From JAWWPG01 sp033850885 (GTDB lineage Bacteria > Actinomycetota > Actinomycetes > Propionibacteriales > Nocardioidaceae), in contig JAWWPG010000028.1 in the NCBI GenBank assembly GCA_033850885.1, positions 1 through 64,000 of the forward strand: a stretch of 64,000 nt of DNA. The letters are read 5' to 3'. The notes beneath the pieces were generated by a model. That model did not search any database. It worked only from the letters and a program-made list of their open reading frames with translations, and was not told the origin of the DNA. Shown here in pieces: positions 1 through 7,326 of this stretch. Position 1 is the first letter of the stretch. Each line of letters starts with the position of its first letter. Made by a program: the position numbers and the translations under genes.

Positions 1-96
1 ACCCGCCTTCGTCAGCGACACACCAGAACAAACCAAAGCCAGATACCGGTCACGGGTACCAGCAGGAATACGTCTTCGCACCAACACTCCAATCAT
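1..96 (-). mobile_element. N-terminus of probable transposase (IS30-like helix-turn-helix), cut by window edge
   Basis: Thirty-two codons read on the minus strand from an ATG at 96 and run off the window. The peptide begins MIGVLVRRRIPAGTRDRY and continues with LALVCSGVSLTKAG, which looks like the first helix of a helix-turn-helix of the kind that opens IS30-family transposases in actinobacteria. The catalytic DDE region would lie outside the window. The call rests on this short stretch only. An unrelated HTH regulator is the main alternative. No terminal inverted repeat could be confirmed. Confidence 0.4.
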
Positions 97-121
97 CGAG
101 CGTTGCTACGACCGTATGAAC

Positions 122-139
122 CTGCCCCCTCGGGGGCAG
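122..139 (-). terminator. GC hairpin downstream of the alpha/beta hydrolase gene
   Basis: CTGCCCCC and GGGGGCAG are complementary and almost adjacent (about 7 bp of stem with a 4-nt loop). The hairpin lies 80 bp past the stop of the minus-strand hydrolase and just upstream of the transposase start. It has no clear T-run, so it could be a weak or Rho-assisted terminator or part of an insertion-element end. Confidence 0.35.
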
Positions 140-219
140 CCACTGCGTTCCGTGACACCTCAGGAATGCGTCAGCTAGGCGGCCGGAAGGCGGCCGGATT
201 GCGGCCGCCGGGTCTGATC

Positions 220-972
220 TCAGGGTGAACGTACGTCGTCGAGCGGGACCCGAAGACCGTCGGAGCCGACGCCCTCGAAGGCGTCGACCACGGCTCGCGG
301 AAGTGCCGCGTCCCCGGCCAGTCCCAGCGGAACGGCCACCGCGAGCCGGTGCCAGAGCACCGGCCTGGACAACAGGTCGTGCCTGCCCCCCGCCAGCTCG
401 AAACGCGCCACCGCAGCCCCCGACGCCCGTAGCTTCTCCGCATACCTGAGGCTCAAGTCCGGTGACGTCGTACGGTCAGCCGTGCCATGAGCGATGACGA
501 ACCTCTGGTCGTCACGGGGCTCGACGACAGGCTCACCCTCCGGCAACCACGGTGCGAGTCCGCACACGCCCACCACGCGGCGGTCGTCGGCCACGGCGAA
601 GGCGGTACGACCGCCCATCGAGTGACCGAGCAGGGCCACCGGTACGTCGCCGTGCCGGTCGGTGATCCGGTCCAGGGCCCATCGGGCATCCGTCACGGGG
701 TCGGGCTCGGACCCTCCGGCCGGGTCCGGGTTCCAGCCGCGTACCCGGTGGCGGAGCAGGTAGACCGCAGCACCCGAGCTGTGGCGGCGCAGGCCGACGT
801 ACATGTCGAGCATCCGCAGGTAGGAGAGCTGCGTCGCTGCGGTCGGCTGCAGGTTGTGTTCCTGGCCGCCGTGCAGAACCAGCACGGCTGAGGTCGCGTT
901 CCGGCGCGGGCGGGGGAGGCCGCCGCGGAGATTCGCCTGCTGTGCCCGGGTCATGGTGACATGGTCTCCCAT
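220..972 (-). CDS. alpha/beta hydrolase (dienelactone hydrolase / prolyl-oligopeptidase-like)
   Basis: A 250-residue cytoplasmic hydrolase of unknown substrate. The alpha/beta-hydrolase landmarks are in order: an oxyanion-region LHGGQEHN near residue 33, the nucleophile elbow GHSMGG near 117, the acidic residue in AHGTADRT near 161, and a terminal histidine in GGRHDLL near 196. The length fits a minimal one-domain family member with little lid. No signal peptide is seen. An internal ATG seven codons in (954) is preceded by GGGAG and is an equally good start. Its promoter region abuts that of the divergent gene at 1056. Esterase-type activity is inferred from the fold. Confidence 0.72.
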   Translation of the reverse strand: MGDHVTMTRAQQANLRGGLPRPRRNATSAVLVLHGGQEHNLQPTAATQLSYLRMLDMYVGLRRHSSGAAVYLLRHRVRGWNPDPAGGSEPDPVTDARWALDRITDRHGDVPVALLGHSMGGRTAFAVADDRRVVGVCGLAPWLPEGEPVVEPRDDQRFVIAHGTADRTTSPDLSLRYAEKLRASGAAVARFELAGGRHDLLSRPVLWHRLAVAVPLGLAGDAALPRAVVDAFEGVGSDGLRVPLDDVRSP

Positions 973-1014
973 GCAGGGCGCCGGCCACGAACCACGCGGC
1001 CGAACAGCGCCTCG

Positions 1015-1038
1015 ACCCGTTGCCGGATTGCAACGGGT
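1015..1038. promoter_or_regulatory. 9-bp inverted repeat overlapping the -35 region of the gene at 1056
   Basis: ACCCGTTGC and GCAACGGGT form a perfect 9-bp inverted repeat with a 6-nt spacer. It ends 4 bp before the likely -10 box TAGTGT (1043-1048), so a bound protein would cover the -35 position. The right half is found again as TGCAACGGGTT at 7117-7127, upstream of the acyl-CoA synthetase gene. An operator is inferred; the binding protein is unknown. Confidence 0.35.
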
Positions 1039-1042
1039 TCCC

Positions 1043-1048
1043 TAGTGT
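1043..1048 (+). promoter_or_regulatory. -10 box TAGTGT for a near-leaderless transcript
   Basis: TAGTGT lies 7 nt before the ATG at 1056, so transcription should begin at or next to the start codon. No purine-rich ribosome-binding site is present. This supports 1056 over the upstream in-frame TTG at 1020. Confidence 0.45.
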
Positions 1049-1055
1049 CAGCGCT

Positions 1056-2150
1056 ATGGTCATTCGTCGCTCAGCGGTTGCCGCCTGCGCCGCCCTTCTC
1101 CTCGCGGGTCTCTCGTTGCCGGCCCAGGCCCAATCACCTCAGGGCGTGTCGACTCCTCGCGGGGCTCACCCCGCCGTCCAGTCGAAGACGTCGTTCAGCT
1201 GGCGGGTCCGACGTACGGGCAGCAGTGAGGAGTTCCGCGGACTGGCGGCCGTCAGCCGCAAGGTCGCCTGGGTCAGTGGTGAGGCCGGCACGGTCCTGCG
1301 TACGACGGACGGCGGGGCCACCTGGAAGAACGTCTCACCGCCCACCGCCGCCGGACATGCGCTGCGTGACATCGAGGCGTTCAACGCCCGACACGCCGTG
1401 GCGCTCGGGATCGGTCATTTCAAGCACTCGGGTATCTGGGTCACGAACGACGGGGGCAGAACGTGGGACCGGACCTTCACCAACCGGGTCCACAAGGCGT
1501 TCTTCGACTGCATGGCGTTCTCCTCCGACGGGACCGGCCTGGCGATGAGCGACCCGGTCAACCACCACTTCAGGCTCGTCATCACCCATAACCGTGGGCA
1601 GACGTGGAGCAAGCTGAGAGTCCAGCGCATGCCGAAGGCGCTCCCTGTCGAGTTCGGGTTCGCCGCATCCGGGACCTGCATCGTCGCCGGTCCTGGGCAC
1701 CAGTTCTGGATGGCCTCCGGCGGCAACGTCCCTCGCGTCTTCCACACGTTCAACGCCGGCAAGACGTGGACGGTCGTCAAGAGCGGGATGCGCGGGGGCG
1801 CGACCGCCGGCATCTACTCGATCGCGTTCCACGGCGCCCAGCATGGCGTTGCGGTCGGTGGTGACTTCGAGCACCCGACGAACCGTCACGCGGCCGCCGC
1901 CACCTCGGACGACGGCGGCAAGGTGTGGACGCTGAGCAGGCACCAGGTCTTCGGCTACCGCTCCGGCGTGGCCTACGTCACGGCGCAGGACGTCGTTGCA
2001 GTCGGCCCGACCGGGAGCGACGTCAGCCGCAACGGCGGCAGGACCTGGACCCACTTCGATGACGCGTCCCTGGACGGCGTCGAGTGCGCGAGCGACGGGG
2101 CCTGCTGGGGGTCCGGGAGCAACGGTCTGGTCACCATCCTGAAGCACTGA
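1056..2150 (+). CDS. secreted Asp-box (BNR-like) beta-propeller protein
   Basis: This is a 364-residue exported protein of unknown function. Residues 1-26 form a signal peptide (basic VIRRS, then a hydrophobic run ending PAQAQ). The rest is a series of Asp-box repeats: TTDGGATW, TNDGGRTW, THNRGQTW, TFNAGKTW, TSDDGGKVW and SRNGGRTW. Such repeats mark turns of six- or seven-bladed propellers found in sialidase-like, YCF48/photosystem-assembly-like and xyloglucanase-like proteins. No catalytic residues of glycosidases were recognised, so a binding or structural role outside the membrane is more likely. The gene stands alone, with a hydrolase diverging upstream and a methyltransferase converging downstream. 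Confidence 0.75.
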   Translation: MVIRRSAVAACAALLLAGLSLPAQAQSPQGVSTPRGAHPAVQSKTSFSWRVRRTGSSEEFRGLAAVSRKVAWVSGEAGTVLRTTDGGATWKNVSPPTAAGHALRDIEAFNARHAVALGIGHFKHSGIWVTNDGGRTWDRTFTNRVHKAFFDCMAFSSDGTGLAMSDPVNHHFRLVITHNRGQTWSKLRVQRMPKALPVEFGFAASGTCIVAGPGHQFWMASGGNVPRVFHTFNAGKTWTVVKSGMRGGATAGIYSIAFHGAQHGVAVGGDFEHPTNRHAAAATSDDGGKVWTLSRHQVFGYRSGVAYVTAQDVVAVGPTGSDVSRNGGRTWTHFDDASLDGVECASDGACWGSGSNGLVTILKH

Positions 2151-2246
2151 CGCCGGCCGGCGACTCGCCTGGACGCGCCGCGAAGACTCAAAGGGCACCC
2201 ACCGCATGCGCTTGGAGCACGCAGCGGCACCAAAGCGACAACCCCT

Positions 2247-3119
2247 TCAGCCGGTGACCCGCCCTCCGGCGCCGGTGAGAGCACGCTGGCGGGCCGCCTC
2301 GTAGAGGACGACGGCAGCCGACGTGGCGACGTTCAACGAGTTGACCCGGCCTACCATCGGGATCTTGACGGCGTGGTCGGCCGCGACCCGCCAGGCGCTG
2401 CTGAGGCCCTCGTGCTCCGCGCCGACGACAACCGCGACGCCACCGGTGAGGTCGACGTCGCTGACCACGGTCGCTGCCTCGGGGCTGGCCGCGACGATCG
2501 TGAGCCCGTTGGCCCGCAGCCAGCCGATGGTCTCGTGGGTCGTCGCGGCGGCGACCGGGACCGCGAACACCGTGCCCTTGCTGGCTCGGATGACGTTCGG
2601 GTTCCCCCAGTCCGTCACCGCAGCGGCAGCGATGACGGCGTCGAGCCCGGCGGCCTCCGCCGTGCGTAGCATCGCCCCGAGGTTGCCCGGCTTCTCGATC
2701 GACGCGGCGATGAGCAGCAGCGGCCGTTCGCTCAGGGCCAGCGCGGACAGCTCGCGGGCGGGGTTCGGTACGACGGCCAGCCAGCCGTCCGGCGACTCAC
2801 GGTACGACGCCCTCGTGAACGCGCTGCTGCCGAGGCGGACCACCTCCACCCCGCGGGCGCTGAGCGCATCCACGAGGCCCAGCCGCGACCTGTCGGCGAC
2901 CAGGCTGGGGCTGTAGTAGAGAGCTCGCAGCTCGACCCCGGCCTCGAGCGCGAGACGGATCTCGTCGTACCCGTCGACGACCGTCACCCCCTCGTCGTCG
3001 CGGGCCTGTCGCCGGCGCAGCCCGGTGAGCCACTTGACTCTCGGGTTCGCGGGACTCGTGATCTCGTTCGTCCGGCCCGGGGCGGGCGGCAGGTCGTCGT
3101 ACGGGGGCATCGCCACCAC
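2247..3119 (-). CDS. SpoU/TrmH-family RNA 2'-O-ribose methyltransferase
   Basis: A 290-residue AdoMet-dependent RNA methylase of the knotted SPOUT class. The N-terminal part (TSPANPRVKWLTGL through about residue 100) is the substrate-binding domain seen in rRNA 2'-O-methyltransferases. The C-terminal part carries SPOUT motif 1 (EKPGNLGAMLRTAEAAG), motif 2 (VVVGAEHEGLS) and motif 3 (MVGRVNSLNVATSAAVVLYEA), whose loop forms the knotted cofactor pocket. It is one of two such genes here; the other is at 56989. The target nucleotide cannot be read from the sequence. ATG at 3119 or 3110 could start it. Confidence 0.85.
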   Translation of the reverse strand: MVAMPPYDDLPPAPGRTNEITSPANPRVKWLTGLRRRQARDDEGVTVVDGYDEIRLALEAGVELRALYYSPSLVADRSRLGLVDALSARGVEVVRLGSSAFTRASYRESPDGWLAVVPNPARELSALALSERPLLLIAASIEKPGNLGAMLRTAEAAGLDAVIAAAAVTDWGNPNVIRASKGTVFAVPVAAATTHETIGWLRANGLTIVAASPEAATVVSDVDLTGGVAVVVGAEHEGLSSAWRVAADHAVKIPMVGRVNSLNVATSAAVVLYEAARQRALTGAGGRVTG

Positions 3120-3202
3120 TATGACGCACCCCGAGCGCCGCGGCGAGACCCGACGTCTGCCCGGCCGGGCCGGTACTGACGTCGGAGAGGCCGGTCAGCG
3201 GC

Positions 3203-3208
3203 TAGCCT
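3203..3208 (+). promoter_or_regulatory. -10 box TAGCCT for a leaderless transcript
   Basis: TAGCCT is separated by exactly 6 nt from the GTG at 3215, so the transcript should begin at the start codon. There is no ribosome-binding site. Confidence 0.5.
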
Positions 3209-3214
3209 GCCCTC

Positions 3215-3847
3215 GTGGTCATGCTGCACCTGGTCCGCCACGCGAGTCCCCGGATGGACCGGTCCTGCCCGCCGTGGGAGTGGGGGTTGGCGTCGTCGGC
3301 GCGGGAGTCGGCAGATCGGCTGAAGGATGTCGGCGTGCTGCCCGGCGGGGCACACTGGGTGAGCTCATCGGAGCCGAAGGCAGCGTCGACTGCCGCCCTG
3401 TTGACCCCCACGAGCATCCGGCTGGACGACGAGCTCCGGGAGGCCCGCCGAGACCCTGCGTTTCTCGACGTCGAGGACTTAGAGCGGCTCGTGCTGAGGT
3501 CCTTCGCGGACGTCGAGGCGCCGGCAGCCGACGGCTGGGAGCCGCTCGCCGCGACCCGGTCACGCGTCGTCGCCGCTGCGGCGGCCGCGGTCACCGAGGC
3601 CCCGGGCCGTGACGTCGTTCTGGTGGGACACGGTACGGCGATGACGATGCTGGTCGCAGCGCTCACCGGAGCAGGCCCCGACGTCCCCGCCTGGCGGGCG
3701 ATGCGGATGCCTGACCACTGCGCACTCCGCTGGGAGTCGGTGGAGCCGCCGCCCGACCAGTCGCCCGAGGCCCCGCCCGACCAGCGGGCAGCACGGGCGG
3801 TGCCGGGGGCTCTGCTGGTGGCGGAATGGGGCGCCTGGGCCTCGTGA
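3215..3847 (+). CDS. histidine phosphatase family protein
   Basis: A 210-residue member of the phosphoglycerate-mutase-like superfamily. The phosphohistidine motif LVRHAS is at residues 6-11, and the second catalytic histidine is in VLVGHGTAMTML near residue 139. The RHG motif is here RHA, and the conserved Ser/Arg region is SSSEPKAASTAALL near 49. The C-terminal tail is acidic and proline-rich. The family dephosphorylates small molecules or phosphoproteins; the substrate is unknown. Its stop is 15 bp before rlmN, so the two may be co-transcribed. Confidence 0.78.
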   Translation: MVMLHLVRHASPRMDRSCPPWEWGLASSARESADRLKDVGVLPGGAHWVSSSEPKAASTAALLTPTSIRLDDELREARRDPAFLDVEDLERLVLRSFADVEAPAADGWEPLAATRSRVVAAAAAAVTEAPGRDVVLVGHGTAMTMLVAALTGAGPDVPAWRAMRMPDHCALRWESVEPPPDQSPEAPPDQRAARAVPGALLVAEWGAWAS

Positions 3848-3862
3848 GAGAATCGAGCCGCG

Positions 3863-5035
3863 ATGTCGACACCTCCCGCTGAGCGCTCGAGTCCCGCGGT
3901 GAGTTCGAGCCGGCCGATGCCCGGTGCCCTTTCCTTGGTGTTCGACGAGCCCCGCCGCGCAAAGAAGCCACCCCGGCACCTGGCGGACCTCACCGGGGCC
4001 GAGCGACGGACGGTCGTCGAGGAGGCGGGCCTGCCGGGGTTCCGGGCCAGCCAGGTCTCGAACCACTACTTCGCCCGTCTCGAGGACGACCCCCAGCGGA
4101 TGACGGACCTGCCCGCCTCGTTGCGCGGTCCGTTGGCTGCCGCGCTGCTGCCGACGCTGCTGACGCCGCTGCACACGCTCGAGGCCGACGGAGGTCAGAC
4201 GCGCAAGACGCTGTGGCGCCTCCACGACGGGGCGCTCGTCGAGTCCGTGCTGATGCGGTATCCCCGCCGCGTGACGATGTGCGTGTCCTCTCAGGCCGGG
4301 TGCGGGATGGCCTGCCCGTTCTGCGCTACCGGTCAGGCGGGTCTGCAGCGGAACATGAGTACGGGGGAGATCGTCGAGCAGGTGCTCGCCGGTGCTCGGT
4401 CGCTGGCGCGCGGCGAGGTGCCTGGAGGTTCAGGGCGGGTGTCCAACGTGGTGTTCATGGGAATGGGCGAGCCGCTGGCGAACTACCACGCCGTGATCGA
4501 TGCCGTACGTCGGATGACGGCCCCGCCACCCGAGGGGCTCGGCATGTCGGCGCGGGGGGTGACGGTGTCGACCGTCGGTCTGGTGCCGCGGATGCGCCAG
4601 CTCGTCGACGAGGGCATACCGGTGACCCTGGCACTGTCACTGCACGCCCCCGATGACGACCTCCGCAACGAGCTGGTCCCGATCAACACCCGGTGGACCG
4701 TTCGTGAGGCCGTCGAGGCGGCCTGGGGGTACGCGCGGACCACCCGGCGCCGGGTGTCCATCGAGTACGCCATGATCAAGGACATCAACGACCAGGGCTG
4801 GCGCGCCGACATGCTGGGTGACCTGCTCCGCTCCTTCGGTGACTGGGGCTGGGTGCACGTCAACCTGATCCCGCTGAACCCGACGCCGGGATCGAAGTGG
4901 ACGGCATCCCGTCCGGAGGATGCGGCCGAGTTCGTGAGACGCCTGGAGAACAAGGGAGTTCCGACAACGGTGCGCGACACCAGGGGACGCGAGATCGACG
5001 GTGCCTGCGGGCAGCTCGCGGCCTCCGCGGTCTGA
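3863..5035 (+). CDS. rlmN: 23S rRNA (adenine2503-C2)/tRNA (adenine37-C2)-methyltransferase RlmN
   Basis: Radical-SAM methylase that puts a methyl group on C2 of A2503 in 23S rRNA and of A37 in some tRNAs. The cluster-binding triad CGMACPFC is at residues 147-154 (Cys147, Cys151, Cys154). Further landmarks are VFMGMGEPLANY near 195, the LSLHAPDDDLRNELVPIN block near 259, and the mono-methyl-shuttling cysteine in IDGACGQL near the C-terminus. At 390 residues it matches actinobacterial RlmN. An internal ATG at 3917 (MPGALSLVFDEP) is the more conserved-looking start; GAGAAT 9 nt before 3863 would allow a near-leaderless longer form. Confidence 0.95.
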   Translation: MSTPPAERSSPAVSSSRPMPGALSLVFDEPRRAKKPPRHLADLTGAERRTVVEEAGLPGFRASQVSNHYFARLEDDPQRMTDLPASLRGPLAAALLPTLLTPLHTLEADGGQTRKTLWRLHDGALVESVLMRYPRRVTMCVSSQAGCGMACPFCATGQAGLQRNMSTGEIVEQVLAGARSLARGEVPGGSGRVSNVVFMGMGEPLANYHAVIDAVRRMTAPPPEGLGMSARGVTVSTVGLVPRMRQLVDEGIPVTLALSLHAPDDDLRNELVPINTRWTVREAVEAAWGYARTTRRRVSIEYAMIKDINDQGWRADMLGDLLRSFGDWGWVHVNLIPLNPTPGSKWTASRPEDAAEFVRRLENKGVPTTVRDTRGREIDGACGQLAASAV

Positions 5036-5042
5036 CCGGCAG

Positions 5043-5861
5043 GTGGCGCGGTTGACGCGGCCGACGAGGCTGGTCGCGTGCGACATCGACGGCACGTTGC
5101 TCCACAGCGACGGAACGGTGTCGGCCCGCACAGTCGCGGCCGTCGAGGCGCTTCGGGGGACGGGTGTGCGCTTCATCCTCGCCACGGCGCGCCCACCTCG
5201 ATGGGTGCACGACCTGGCCGATGTGGTCGGCGAGCACGGGCTGGCGATCTGCTCGAACGGCGCGTTCAGCTACGACGTCGTCGGACGCCGGGTGGTGGCG
5301 GAGCGGACGCTGTCTCGCGAGATGGTCGCGGACGTCGTATCGCTGCTCCGCTCGGCGATCCCAGAGATCTCGTTCGCCGTCGAGACGCGGATCGGCTTCG
5401 GCATGGAGCCCGCGTACGTCGACCTCTACACGCCTCCCGAGGGGACACCGGTCGCCGGGATCCGGGAGCTCCTCGAGACCGCCCTGCCGGGCAAGCTGCT
5501 CGCGCGGGCGCCGGCCCTCGACGACTGGGAGTTCCTGGCCACGGTCGTGAAGGTTGTGGGGGACCGCGCCGTGGTGGCCTACTCGGGGACGCCTGGGCTG
5601 GCCGAGATGAGCGCCCCCGGCGTCACGAAGGCAGCGGTCCTCGCCGACCTGTGTGCCGGATGGGACATCCCCGCCGCGGACGTGGTCGCTCTCGGTGACA
5701 TGCCCAACGACCTGCCGATGCTCCGGTGGGCCGGGACGTCGTACGCCGTCGCCAACGCCCATCCCGACGTCCTGAGTGCCGCCGACCACACGTGCCCGAG
5801 CAACGACGAGGACGGGGTCGCGAGCGTGCTCGAAACACTGGTCTCAGCGCGACTGCCCTGA
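5043..5861 (+). CDS. Cof-type HAD-IIB phosphatase
   Basis: A cytoplasmic sugar-phosphate or nucleotide phosphatase of the Cof/YbiV branch, about 272 residues. HAD motif I is CDIDGTLL at 13-20 (Asp14 nucleophile, Asp16 acid/base), motif II is in FILATARPP, and motifs III/IV are in the tail ALGDMPNDLPMLRWAG. The middle part is the C2B cap. I chose the GTG at 5043, 7 bp after the rlmN stop. An in-frame GTG at 5001 would overlap rlmN by 35 bp and add 14 basic residues. Substrate unknown. Probably in one transcript with rlmN. Confidence 0.85.
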   Translation: MARLTRPTRLVACDIDGTLLHSDGTVSARTVAAVEALRGTGVRFILATARPPRWVHDLADVVGEHGLAICSNGAFSYDVVGRRVVAERTLSREMVADVVSLLRSAIPEISFAVETRIGFGMEPAYVDLYTPPEGTPVAGIRELLETALPGKLLARAPALDDWEFLATVVKVVGDRAVVAYSGTPGLAEMSAPGVTKAAVLADLCAGWDIPAADVVALGDMPNDLPMLRWAGTSYAVANAHPDVLSAADHTCPSNDEDGVASVLETLVSARLP

Positions 5862-5889
5862 GATCACCGACCACCCCGCCGCCGGACGT

Positions 5890-5976
5890 CTGGGTGGTGC
5901 ACCACCCAGGTTGCCCTCAAGCCACCCAGATTTGGCTGGCTCCAGGGGTGTTTGGGTGGTGCACCACCCAAACACC
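5890..5976. repeat. family A triple-palindrome intergenic element, copy 1
   Basis: The element has three parts. At 5890-5909 is a perfect 20-bp palindrome (CTGGGTGGTG and its complement). A central imperfect hairpin joins CTCAAGCCACCCA to its inverse TGGCTGGCTCCAG. At 5947-5976 is a perfect 30-bp palindrome (GGTGTTTGGGTGGTG and its complement). It sits between the converging HAD and RIO genes. A second copy lies at 24187-24266. The convergent position would allow a bidirectional terminator, but the duplicated layout suggests a dispersed repeat. Confidence 0.8.
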
Positions 5977-6016
5977 GCGTACCCACGGGCCCCCGGACCA
6001 CTGCTCCGTAGACGGC

Positions 6017-6934
6017 CTACCAGGCCTGTCCGAGCAGCTCCGCGAAGAGCTCGTCGGCGTCGACCTCGAGCCCGCGCGACACGAACCACTTGCAGACGTT
6101 GCGGCAGTCGCGAAGCATGAACTCCATACCACCCGGGTTCCCCACGATGTCGATCACCTGCGGCAGGTCGATGATGACCAGCCGCTCACCCTGGGCGAGG
6201 ATGTTGTACGCCGACAGGTCACCATGAGCGATGTGCCGACGAGCCAACAGCGCCATGGCGTCGCGCATCTGGTCGAAATAGCTCTCCAGGGTGGACCGGT
6301 CGGGACGCACCTGGGCCAGCCGGGGGGCAGCGGCCCCGTCGACCTCGATGAACTCCATGAGGATCTCGACGCCGTCGATCTGGACCGGGTAGGGCACCGG
6401 CACTCCCGCCGACCACAGCGAGGCCAACGCGGCGAACTCGTGGATCGCCCACTGTCCCGCCGCCACCTGACGGCCGAAAGTCGTGCCCTTCGCCAGCGCT
6501 CGGGCGTCCCGACTGCGCCGGACGCGCCTGCCTTCGACGTACCCCGCGTCTCGATGGAAGTCGCGATGGTCGGTACTGCGGTACCGCTTGGCGGCCAGCA
6601 ACGATGCCGGCCCGTCGGGAACGGCACGCTCGACCAGGAACACGTCGGCTTCCTTACCGGTCTTGAGTATCCCGAGGTCGGTGTCGATCGCGCCAGCTGC
6701 CGTCACCACCCAGTCCGGGCGCGGCGAGGGGCCGTGACAGCCCTTCTGGACATCCGGCCAGGTCGACCAGCGCTGGTTGGCACCGAGCTCCTGGGCGAGC
6801 GAGTAGAGGAAGTCGTCCACGGACAGCGGACCGTCGAGGAGGGAAAGATCGGGTCGTGGGACGGCTGCACCGTCATCGTCGGCGGGTGAGTCGGCGTAGT
6901 AGCTGTAGGCATCCGTACTGATGGGGTCATGCAT
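6017..6934 (-). CDS. RIO1-type serine protein kinase
   Basis: A 305-residue atypical kinase. The RIO ATP loop is KTGKEADV at 91-98, the lysine of subdomain II is in LLAAKRY (Lys116), the catalytic loop is HGDLSAYN at 237-244, and the metal-binding aspartate is in IDLPQ at 255-259. The N-terminus (PLSVDDFLYSLAQEL) is the bacterial RIO extension. Archaeal and eukaryotic RIO proteins act in small-subunit ribosome maturation; the bacterial role is not established. The ATG at 6934 is chosen because GAGGAG lies 11 nt upstream. The gene converges on the Cof phosphatase and diverges from the acyl-CoA synthetase. Confidence 0.88.
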   Translation of the reverse strand: MHDPISTDAYSYYADSPADDDGAAVPRPDLSLLDGPLSVDDFLYSLAQELGANQRWSTWPDVQKGCHGPSPRPDWVVTAAGAIDTDLGILKTGKEADVFLVERAVPDGPASLLAAKRYRSTDHRDFHRDAGYVEGRRVRRSRDARALAKGTTFGRQVAAGQWAIHEFAALASLWSAGVPVPYPVQIDGVEILMEFIEVDGAAAPRLAQVRPDRSTLESYFDQMRDAMALLARRHIAHGDLSAYNILAQGERLVIIDLPQVIDIVGNPGGMEFMLRDCRNVCKWFVSRGLEVDADELFAELLGQAW

Positions 6935-7326
6935 GGTGTTGGGTGCTCCTCGAGCATTCGTGAGGGCACTCGACACAGCTCAGCCTGCGAGCGACCTCGG
7001 GGATCTGGGGACGGAAATGGTCCCGCTGACAGCGGTGGACATCTCGACGCCTCCTTTCGCTCGCACTCGGTCCGGCAGCTCGCCGGGGTTCGATCGTCTC
7101 CTACGGTTGGGCGCAATGCAACGGGTTTTCCATCGATAACTTGTCCCATCGATAACTCAGTGCGACACCAGGGTCTCCGCTCATCAAGAATGGTAAGGAT
7201 CGCTGCGGCTGGATTGTCCGCTGCGAAACTGGCCAGAGCGTTCCGAGTTGGAACCGAGGGTGTCGGCCATGGGGACCCGTGGGGCAGGATGAGGGCGGCG
7301 GTCACGACCTGGTCGAAAGGTGCCCG
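6935..7326. promoter_or_regulatory. divergent intergenic region, RIO kinase / acyl-CoA synthetase
   Basis: These 392 bp carry the promoters of two divergent genes. The 10-mer CATCGATAAC occurs at 7131-7140 and again at 7147-7156, a direct repeat with a 16-bp period. Just upstream TGCAACGGGTT (7117-7127) matches half of the inverted repeat at 1015-1038. The repeated 10-mer is a likely operator for the downstream catabolic gene. No coding sequence or RNA gene is visible. Confidence 0.4.
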
